From Enteractinococcus sp. (GTDB taxonomy: Bacteria; Actinomycetota; Actinomycetes; Actinomycetales; Micrococcaceae): 11,877 bases of DNA. The translations under genes and the position numbers were made by a program. This document shows positions 6,809-11,877 of the stretch, one piece after another (position 1 is the first letter of the stretch; each line of letters opens with the position of its first letter). The stretch covers positions 1 to 11,877 of the forward strand of contig JAJUIX010000015.1 in the NCBI GenBank assembly GCA_029267455.1. The letters run 5' to 3'. The notes beneath the pieces are model-generated. The model had not been told where the DNA came from, ran no database searches, and saw nothing but the letters and a program-made list of their open reading frames with translations.

Positions 6809-7351
6809 TTATGCGGCATAAGAATCCAGAGGGTCGATATCGTCTCCCCAGAGGGACGAGGTTTCGACTTCCTCTATGCTGAGATAGCCCTGGTTCCAGT
6901 CGATAAGTTGATCAAAAACGTCATCCAGCGAAGCGGACCATGGTGTCGTTGGAAACACATGTTCGGCCATGAGATATGGCACAATGACCTGCTGGTCCAT
7001 AAGGAGATCAGAGAGTAGCCACCCGGGATGAGCTTTTGCCATAAGTGGTGTGAGGTAGTCCTCTGGGTCGTCCGTTTGGATATCGCATCCGACCCTGATC
7101 ATGGTGGTGTTGTGCAGGAGCTGGTCGCCAAAATATGAGCCTAACCCGCGAAAGAGTTCGAATGATTTTTGGGTGAGGAATCCGTCGTCATCACGGCGTG
7201 TACGTAGTGCCACGAATTCCACATAATCATCGAGTGTGCAGCATCCGTGGTCTCGTCCGATCTTTTCGAATCGCTTCACATCTTGCCGGATGGACGTCTT
7301 CTCGCGCCTACTAAATTTTCGAAATTTCAGCGTCACCTGTTTCTTGGGCAT
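6809..7351 (-). CDS. Conserved-looking hypothetical protein, 180 residues
   Basis: I do not recognise this protein. It is certainly gene-like: ATG at 7351 follows a perfect AGGAGG at a five-base distance, and codon use matches the neighbours. It is soluble, with no signal peptide or membrane helix. The N-terminus (residues 1-33) is strongly basic (MPKKQVTLKFRKFSRREKTS) while the rest is acidic, ending in WGDDIDPLDSYAA. A central segment contains LGSYFGDQLL (70-79) and aromatic-rich stretches PGWLLSDLL and DWNQGY. There is a vicinal Cys pair at 37-38 and another Cys at 89. The LGxxFGDxL pattern faintly recalls small domains of unknown function such as DUF3806, but I would not assign it. It lies 118 bp downstream of the thioredoxin gene in the same direction, with a promoter candidate of its own. 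Confidence 0.85.
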   Translation of the reverse strand: MPKKQVTLKFRKFSRREKTSIRQDVKRFEKIGRDHGCCTLDDYVEFVALRTRRDDDGFLTQKSFELFRGLGSYFGDQLLHNTTMIRVGCDIQTDDPEDYLTPLMAKAHPGWLLSDLLMDQQVIVPYLMAEHVFPTTPWSASLDDVFDQLIDWNQGYLSIEEVETSSLWGDDIDPLDSYAA

Positions 7352-7364
7352 GATGGCCTCCTGT

Positions 7365-7389
7365 TACATCGTGTGGGAGTGGCGATGTA
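7365..7389. repeat. Inverted repeat just upstream of the 180-residue gene's ribosome binding site
   Basis: TACATCG (7365-7371) and CGATGTA (7383-7389) are perfect complements around an 11-base loop. On the minus strand the hairpin ends three bases before the AGGAGG region, so it could be an operator or a 5'-leader structure affecting translation of the hypothetical protein. Confidence 0.45.
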
Positions 7390-7430
7390 CAAGAGTGTTC
7401 CAGGATTGGCTCGCTCCCAGAGCGCGAGGG

Positions 7431-7447
7431 ATCATAAATGTGGATAA
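7431..7447 (-). promoter_or_regulatory. -10 element with a consensus DnaA box directly upstream
   Basis: On the minus strand TATGAT (7431-7436) matches TATAAT at five of six positions. Two bases upstream lies TTATCCACA (7439-7447), an exact DnaA box. The box would sit in the -10/-35 spacer, where bound DnaA would block polymerase. The -35 is poor. A single DnaA box occurs by chance about once in every 30 kb of double-stranded sequence, so function is unproven. Confidence 0.4.
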
Positions 7448-7469
7448 CTCTGGCAGGCGATGGGAAACG

Positions 7470-7799
7470 TTAGGGCCGTGGTGGTTCTACGGTCTGAATC
7501 TGTTCGATAATGCGTGTGAGTTCACGCCGGGTAGGTACTCCCGCCTTCGCAAAAACATGTTTGCCATGACGAAACGCCACAAGCGTTGGTAACGAGCGGA
7601 TACCCATCAGTGCTGCTAAGTCCTGCTCTTCGTCGGTGTTGACCGTAGCGAAGACGACGTCGTCGAACCGGGTGGCAACGTCGGTAAAAATTGGGCTAAA
7701 ACGTGAACATGTGGTGCACCATGGCGCCCAGAAATCCACAATCACGGTGGCATGCTGTTCTACGGTTTCAGCCAGGGTGGCAAGGGTGAGCTTTCGCAT
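7470..7799 (-). CDS. Thioredoxin with CTTC active site
   Basis: This 109-residue protein has normal thioredoxin length and acts as a cytoplasmic disulfide reductase. Visible hallmarks are the buried Asp22 in VDFWAPWC, the redox pair Cys28/Cys31, Pro36, and the cis-proline in IRSLPTL (Pro71). The active site reads WCTTC rather than the usual WCGPC. The residues between the cysteines set the redox potential, so CTTC may make it a less reducing thioredoxin or a specialised one; that is inference. ATG at 7799 is chosen over the upstream ATG at 7856 because it has AGGAGG five bases before it and starts at the family N-terminus. It lies 66 bp after the dehydrogenase stop, same strand, and probably shares its transcript. 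No thioredoxin reductase gene is in the window, so this is likely an additional copy and not the main TrxA. Confidence 0.93.
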   Translation of the reverse strand: MRKLTLATLAETVEQHATVIVDFWAPWCTTCSRFSPIFTDVATRFDDVVFATVNTDEEQDLAALMGIRSLPTLVAFRHGKHVFAKAGVPTRRELTRIIEQIQTVEPPRP

Positions 7800-7865
7800 A
7801 CTTGCCTCCTGTATGTCATGTTCGGGGCATGCTGGGACAGTACCGGCTTCCAGCATAGCGAGGCA

Positions 7866-8675
7866 TTAGTCGACGAAGATGTCTTTTTCCAGTTTTTCCG
7901 GGTCAACTCCCGGTGAGTATTTGGCAAAATCCGTGACACCCGCGTCTTCCAGCACGTCCTCACAGAGCACGGTTCGTCCGGCATACTTCGCTGGTTCTGC
8001 AGTTAGCACGGCATACGCTGCATCGGAATAGACTTCTGGGGTACGAGAGCGCTCATACATTTTTGGGCCACCCAACGCGTATCGGACGGCGGCGGTTTGA
8101 ATCGTGGTCTTAGGCCACAGGCAGGTCGCCGGAATGTTGTTCTGAGCGCCGATCCCCAGCGCCGCCAGGCTCATCGAATATTTGGCCATCATGTATGCCG
8201 GAGCGGCACCCAACCACTTCTGCGACAGGTTCAGCGGCGGCGACAGACTCAAGATCCGTGGATCAGTCGATTGCTTAAGATACGGCAGCGCAGCGCGGGT
8301 GAGCAAGAACGTCCCGCGCGCATTGATATCTTGCATCAGATCGTAACGCTTCATGTCAATGTCCGCAGCGGAGTCAAGGTTGATGGCTGAGGCGTTGTTA
8401 ATGACGACATCAATGCCACCGTAGCTTCTCACCGCAGATGCGACAGCGGTGCGCACATCGGCTTCTTCCCGCACATCCCCCACCACTGGCAGGGCTTGCC
8501 CACCGGCGGTCCGGAGCTCTTCGGCGGCGCTATAGACGGTGCCTGGAAGTTTCGGGTGGGGTTCAGCGGTCTTGGCCAAAAGCACGATGTTAGCGCCGTC
8601 TTCGGCTAACCGTTTGGCAATCGCCAGCCCGATACCTCGACTACCGCCCGAGATCAACACGGTGGTGTTACGCAT
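7866..8675 (-). CDS. Short-chain dehydrogenase/reductase, HSDL2-like
   Basis: This 269-residue NAD(P)-dependent oxidoreductase belongs to the classical SDR fold. It shows the nucleotide loop SGGSRGIG (9-16), the stabilising NNAS (93-96), a catalytic Ser in SLSPPLNL (about 143-150) and the pair Tyr161/Lys165 (YMMAK). The stretches LLAKTAEPHPKLPGT, SPPLNL and RSRTPE are typical of the hydroxysteroid-dehydrogenase-like 2 group, whose bacterial substrates are mostly unknown. After the active site, ALGIGAQNNIPATCLWP looks about three residues shorter than relatives as I remember them. The start is uncertain: ATG at 8675 has no ribosome binding site. The in-frame ATG at 8705 (ten residues longer) sits seven bases after a promoter-like -10 and could be a leaderless start. 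Longer versions reaching 8969 only read through the antisense of rmuC. It is followed on the same strand by the thioredoxin gene. Confidence 0.93.
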   Translation of the reverse strand: MRNTTVLISGGSRGIGLAIAKRLAEDGANIVLLAKTAEPHPKLPGTVYSAAEELRTAGGQALPVVGDVREEADVRTAVASAVRSYGGIDVVINNASAINLDSAADIDMKRYDLMQDINARGTFLLTRAALPYLKQSTDPRILSLSPPLNLSQKWLGAAPAYMMAKYSMSLAALGIGAQNNIPATCLWPKTTIQTAAVRYALGGPKMYERSRTPEVYSDAAYAVLTAEPAKYAGRTVLCEDVLEDAGVTDFAKYSPGVDPEKLEKDIFVD

Positions 8676-8837
8676 GGTGGAAGGTGACACGCAGACTCCA
8701 TTCATCACGGCTGTTATCCAGGTTACATTCTGCCACGTCAGCCTGATACCGCAAGGAGCGGATCCCTCAACTGGGATTCGAACCATCAGCCGCGCGGCAG
8801 GCTTATCGTGTCCGCGCGATGTGACAAGGTTAGGAGT
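8676..8837. other. Divergent SDR/rmuC intergenic region
   Basis: It contains the SDR promoter candidate and, on the plus strand, a possible -10 TACATT (8724-8729) that could serve rmuC with a long leader. GGGATTCGAACC around 8773-8784 resembles the complement of a tRNA T arm, but no cloverleaf can be folded around it. Confidence 0.35.
8713..8741 (-). promoter_or_regulatory. Candidate promoter of the SDR gene
   Basis: On the minus strand CTGACG (8736-8741) and GATAAC (8713-8718) are exactly 17 bp apart, each matching consensus at four of six positions. Seven bases after the -10 comes ATG at 8705, in frame with the SDR, which fits leaderless expression from 8705. Confidence 0.4.
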
Positions 8838-10055
8838 ATGGAGACTTCGACTGCGATTGTGCTGGGGATTTTGGTGGCCGTCATATGTTTTGGCGTGGGT
8901 TTTGTCGTGGGACGTAGAACCGCACCCAGTGGTGGCGCCACTGGTGACGAGGCCATACTGCGGGAGCAATTAGCGACCGCTCAAACTCGGGCTGAATTGC
9001 TTGATCAGCAACGCAGTGAAGATCGCCAGCACTATCAGTCGCAGCAGCAGATTCTGCAGATGCTGGGACCACTGTCCCAACAACTAGAACAGCTGGGTGG
9101 GCAAGTGGCCCAGTTAGAACGCGACCGTGGGCAGCAGTACGGGCAGCTGTCCCAACAACTGCGCACCGCTCATGCCACCGATGCGGCACTGTTAGAAAAT
9201 ACGCATAAACTCGTGGCCAGCTTGCGCTCATCGTCTGCGCGCGGCCACTGGGGCGAAGTGCAGCTACGTCGCATCGTCGAGGCCGCCGGCATGCTTGAAC
9301 ACACCGATTTTGAAGAACAGATAAGTTTTTCGGTCAATACCGCAGAACGCGACGGCGAAGTGTTCCGTCCTGATATGCTCGTCCATCTGCCCGGCGGCAA
9401 ATCTCTGATCGTCGATGCCAAGGCCCCGATGTCTGCGATCTTGCAGGCCGCGGAGTTACAAGATGATGGCTCCGAGGAGACGCAGCGTCGGCGTGCCGAA
9501 CTCGAAGCGGCTCACGCTCGTGCGCTGCGTGCACACATCAAAGACCTAGGTACGAAAAAGTACTGGACCGTCCTGGATAACACACCGGATTTAGTACTGC
9601 TCTTCCTCCCCGCCGAATCGCATCTATCAGCAGCCCTAGAAGCTGACTCACAGCTGCTGGATTATTCATTTGGCCAGGGCGTAGCGTTAGTATCGCCGGT
9701 CTCCTTACTAGCCACCCTGAAATCCGTGGCCTATGCGTGGCAACAAGAAAACCTAGTCGATAATGCCCGAACCGTTTTTGCCTCCGCACGTGAACTCTAT
9801 GAGCGCCTCGGCTTGATGGGCCGCCGCCTCGATTCATTAGGGAAATCCATCAATACCACGGTGACACGTTTCAACTCACTGATGGCAACGCTCGAAGGAC
9901 GGGTGCTGCCATCAGCCCGCCGGCTCGAAGAACTCGACGCCTCACTCGACACACTGCAGGTTACTGAACCTATCCAACAAAGCACCCGAGATGTGACCGC
10001 ACCAGAACTCCAAGCAGATATCGATGCCGTCACGCATTTAAAAGAAGCGGAGTAA
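8838..10055 (+). CDS. rmuC: DNA recombination protein RmuC
   Basis: RmuC is a membrane-anchored protein with a predicted PD-(D/E)xK-type nuclease core, linked in E. coli to limiting recombination at inverted repeats. This 405-residue copy has one N-terminal membrane helix (about 6-25, ending at GRR), a Gln-rich coiled coil (about 40-115), then the RmuC domain. That domain has SARGHWGEVQLRRIVEAAGM (133-152), FRPDMLVHLPGG (176-187) and LIVDAKAP (190-197). The Asp179 and Asp193/Lys195 pattern fits the nuclease active site. ATG at 8838 is chosen because the membrane helix starts right after it. AGGAG is only one base away, but AAGG at 8826-8829 has a workable eight-base spacing. An in-frame GTG at 8808 would add ten residues. 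It is divergent from the SDR gene across 162 bp and tightly coupled to the next gene. Confidence 0.95.
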   Translation: METSTAIVLGILVAVICFGVGFVVGRRTAPSGGATGDEAILREQLATAQTRAELLDQQRSEDRQHYQSQQQILQMLGPLSQQLEQLGGQVAQLERDRGQQYGQLSQQLRTAHATDAALLENTHKLVASLRSSSARGHWGEVQLRRIVEAAGMLEHTDFEEQISFSVNTAERDGEVFRPDMLVHLPGGKSLIVDAKAPMSAILQAAELQDDGSEETQRRRAELEAAHARALRAHIKDLGTKKYWTVLDNTPDLVLLFLPAESHLSAALEADSQLLDYSFGQGVALVSPVSLLATLKSVAYAWQQENLVDNARTVFASARELYERLGLMGRRLDSLGKSINTTVTRFNSLMATLEGRVLPSARRLEELDASLDTLQVTEPIQQSTRDVTAPELQADIDAVTHLKEAE

Positions 10056-10059
10056 GACA

Positions 10060-10524
10060 ATGAACCGCCAGTCCCCAAAGTCGATCATCACCGGTTTTCA
10101 GCAAGCCTGGAACGACCACGATGCTGACGCACTGGCTGAGCTGTTTGTGGAAGACGCCCAATTCGTCAACGTCACCGGTCTCTGGTGGTCCACGAAGGAC
10201 CAGATCCGCAAAGCGCATCAATTTGGGTTCGACCATATTTTTGGCAACTCACACATGAACGTGGGCAGAACAGAGATCCGTATGCTGGGTGACGACCACG
10301 CCGTCGTCCACGCCCGGGTCACCGTCATTGGCCAAAACACGCCCGACGGAGCGACCGCCGAGGATCGACGAACAGTTATAAGTTTCGTCGTCGCTCGGAT
10401 GTTCGATGCCGACGGCGCATACTGGAAAGCCATCTCAGCGCATAACACCGATGTGGTACCCGGTGGACCCGACACCCACGTGAATGCACCCGATGGGCAA
10501 ACCGCCGTCCGCTACCGCGCTTAG
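10060..10524 (+). CDS. SgcJ/EcaC-type NTF2-fold (SnoaL-like) protein
   Basis: This 154-residue soluble protein has the length and pattern of the SgcJ/EcaC subfamily of NTF2-like, alpha+beta cone proteins. The opening helix and turn, IITGFQQAWNDHDADALAEL followed by FVEDAQFVNVTGLWW (residues 9-43), are typical, as is the strand pair HAVVHARVTVIG and the closing strand YWKAISAHNTDVVPG. NTF2-fold proteins of this type act as small-molecule binders or isomerases; the substrate here is unknown. It starts 4 bp after the rmuC stop with GGAG inside the end of rmuC eight bases before the ATG, so the two are co-transcribed and perhaps translationally coupled. The C-terminal tail after VVPGG (about 135-154) is polar and looks disordered. 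Its stop overlaps that of the convergent membrane-protein gene. Confidence 0.88.
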   Translation: MNRQSPKSIITGFQQAWNDHDADALAELFVEDAQFVNVTGLWWSTKDQIRKAHQFGFDHIFGNSHMNVGRTEIRMLGDDHAVVHARVTVIGQNTPDGATAEDRRTVISFVVARMFDADGAYWKAISAHNTDVVPGGPDTHVNAPDGQTAVRYRA

Positions 10525-11426
10525 CGACGACGATTGGCGGAAATAAACCCACCGAGAATGCCCAGCAAAGCAACCCCGACGCCGGCCACCATCAACACGA
10601 TCAATTGCGGATCAGCCCAGTCCTGGATAGCCCGCAGCAAGGGTCGCAAGACCGTTGACACGCCCGGTTCTTGGACCTGATCCCGCAGTTGATGCTGCAT
10701 GGCCGTATACCCAATTTTCACCAACGCACCACCCAAAGCCACCATCACTCCGGTCACCAACCAGACGATCCAACGACTGCCCCTGGAGGCAACAACCAGC
10801 GCCATGATGAACAGGATCGTGGCCAAGCCCAGCATCGCCGGCCACAGCGTCATCAGTTCCTCAACCATCACGACCTGCTCGGCCGTCAAGGCACTGATCG
10901 GTGGAATCGACGTCGGCACGGTCACCTCTAGGTCTGAAGTGACCTCCGATGTATCGACACCCGGCATATCAGGCAGCGCCTCCGTGGCGTTCGAAACAGC
11001 TAACTGGGCAACCGGATCTAACCGCAAGTCGAGTTGGGCAGCCGTAGAATTTTCCGGAATCGTTTCACCCGAGTTCAGCTGGTCGCCCAGGGCGTTCAAC
11101 TCCTCGAGCCAGCCGCTCCGGGTCAACTCCAGGCTCTCACTCCAGGCTTCGTCAAACCCTTCATCGGCCACCAGCTGGCCGCTTGCTTCGGTCACCGCAT
11201 CCTGAAGGGCTGCATCAACAGCCTCGATACCGGTGGTTTGCGCCGTCAGGTTCCCCAACGCATCGGGTACAGCTGCTTTCAGTTCGTCAGCAGATTCACC
11301 AGAGCCTAAAATATCTTGGATAGGTTCGGGCTGGTGGATGACATCACTAATTTTCCATGAGACCAACCCAAAAACAGTCGTGAGTCCAGCAATGATGGCA
11401 AGTATGACGGCCAAGAAATTACGCAT
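10521..11426 (-). CDS. Hypothetical membrane protein with large extracytoplasmic domain
   Basis: This 301-residue protein belongs to no enzyme family I recognise. One membrane helix lies at about 4-23 (FLAVILAIIAGLTTVFGLVS). A soluble acidic, Ser/Thr/Ala-rich domain follows (about 24-190), then three helices at about 194-213, 218-238 and 274-294, and a basic end (ANRRR). With the short N-terminus inside, the acidic domain would face outside and the C-terminus inside. The repeated small-residue helices (LGLATILFIM, VMVALGGALVKIGY, VGVALLGILGG) are common in actinobacterial envelope proteins of unknown role. ATG at 11426 has AGGA seven bases upstream. It is divergent from xseA across 76 bp. In many relatives ispH sits next to xseA; here this gene does. 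Confidence 0.85.
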   Translation of the reverse strand: MRNFLAVILAIIAGLTTVFGLVSWKISDVIHQPEPIQDILGSGESADELKAAVPDALGNLTAQTTGIEAVDAALQDAVTEASGQLVADEGFDEAWSESLELTRSGWLEELNALGDQLNSGETIPENSTAAQLDLRLDPVAQLAVSNATEALPDMPGVDTSEVTSDLEVTVPTSIPPISALTAEQVVMVEELMTLWPAMLGLATILFIMALVVASRGSRWIVWLVTGVMVALGGALVKIGYTAMQHQLRDQVQEPGVSTVLRPLLRAIQDWADPQLIVLMVAGVGVALLGILGGFISANRRR

Positions 11427-11455
11427 CCGTGAGTCCTGCTTTCTTCACAATAGAA

Positions 11456-11468
11456 GATGTGTGACATC
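11456..11468. promoter_or_regulatory. Short palindrome between the membrane-protein gene and xseA
   Basis: GATGT-GTG-ACATC is a perfect inverted repeat with a 3-base centre, located in the 76-bp divergent region. It may be an operator for either gene. I could not place a convincing -35/-10 pair for either side; TAGTGT at 11486-11491 is a possible -10 but lies close to the xseA start. Confidence 0.3.
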
Positions 11469-11502
11469 ATCATGGTGTTCAAAACTAGTGTAGGGGGAAC
11501 AG

Positions 11503-11877
11503 ATGTCTGAACACATTCCCGGCTCCCAAAGTCCCGCCCAACCACAATTAGCCGCTGACACCACAGCGGAGAATCCGTGGCCGCTGTCTCGCCTTTCTGA
11601 GAATCTCAAATACTATATCGAGCGGGTCTCCCCCACCTGGGTTGAAGGCCAGCTGATCGAACACCGAGTCAGTCGCGGCCACGCCTGGATGACCATGCGA
11701 GACCTGGACGTCGAAATGTCCCTACCGGTAGTGGCCTGGGCCCGCACCGCCAGGACCCTGGATCCTTCAATCAAAGAAGGCGCGCGCGTCGTCGCACTGG
11801 TCAAACCGAATTTCTATACGAAAACCGGTCGACTTACCATGGTGGTCAACGACATGCGCCCGGTGGGTATCGGTGAG
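11503..11877 (+). CDS. xseA: Exodeoxyribonuclease VII large subunit, N-terminal part (cut by window edge)
   Basis: XseA is the catalytic subunit of exonuclease VII, which degrades single-stranded DNA in both directions together with XseB. The window holds the first 125 codons. After a polar lead of about 25 residues come PWPLSRLSENLKYYIERVSP and WVEGQLIEHRVSRGHAWMTM, then VVALVKPNFYTKTGRLTMVV. This is the OB-fold single-strand-DNA-binding domain, with its typical order of an SxL-N-Y-I helix, a W-V-x-G strand and a final V/G-R-L strand. The nuclease domain lies beyond the edge. ATG at 11503 has AGGGGG five bases upstream. Full-length homologues are roughly 400-450 residues. xseB would be expected next downstream. 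Confidence 0.95.
   Translation, partial: MSEHIPGSQSPAQPQLAADTTAENPWPLSRLSENLKYYIERVSPTWVEGQLIEHRVSRGHAWMTMRDLDVEMSLPVVAWARTARTLDPSIKEGARVVALVKPNFYTKTGRLTMVVNDMRPVGIGE

Noticed and set aside
7800..7856. Thioredoxin start at 7856
   Set aside because: The ATG at 7799 has an ideal ribosome binding site and matches the family N-terminus.
8770..8790. Possible tRNA gene on the minus strand (T-arm-like GGTTCGAATCCC)
   Set aside because: The flanks do not form a T stem, and no anticodon or acceptor stem can be folded.
8676..8969. N-terminal extension of the SDR up to position 8969
   Set aside because: The extra residues are the antisense of rmuC and its upstream region and do not resemble any SDR N-terminus.

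Overview
The window reads as chromosomal DNA from a mid-GC actinobacterium, probably of the order Micrococcales. The grounds are GC in the mid-50s percent by eye, protein styles typical of Micrococcaceae-like genomes, a tRNA gene without an encoded CCA, TAnnnT -10 elements with poor -35 elements, and several starts that look leaderless. The exact genus cannot be fixed from the sequence alone.

Layout from left to right. (1) ychF on the minus strand, cut by the left edge, lacking only its last few codons. (2) A fumarate reductase/succinate dehydrogenase-type flavoprotein gene on the minus strand, broken by a 16-bp tandem duplication that shifts the frame, and followed by a good intrinsic terminator. 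(3) A divergent LysR-type regulator sharing a 77-bp intergenic region with the flavoprotein gene. (4) tRNA-Pro(CGG) on the minus strand, then about 310 bp of unassigned sequence. (5) A CopB-type (CPH) P1B copper ATPase on the minus strand with a His-rich N-terminus. (6) A minus-strand run of an HSDL2-like short-chain dehydrogenase, a thioredoxin with an unusual CTTC active site, and a 180-residue protein I do not recognise. (7) rmuC followed after 4 bp by a SnoaL/SgcJ-type NTF2-fold protein, on the plus strand. (8) A convergent four-helix membrane protein sharing stop-codon bases with that gene. (9) The N-terminal OB domain of exonuclease VII large subunit (xseA), cut by the right edge.

ychF, rmuC, xseA and tRNA-Pro are housekeeping genes. 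The genes between ychF and rmuC look like an accessory redox and metal-stress block: flavoprotein plus LysR regulator, copper exporter, dehydrogenase and thioredoxin. I see no transposase, integrase, CRISPR array or toxin-antitoxin pair, and no complete undescribed system. The points most worth checking are the frameshifting duplication, the unknown 180-residue gene behind the thioredoxin gene with a DnaA-box-like site in its promoter, the long-spacer promoter of the copper pump, and the unassigned 4215-4527 segment.
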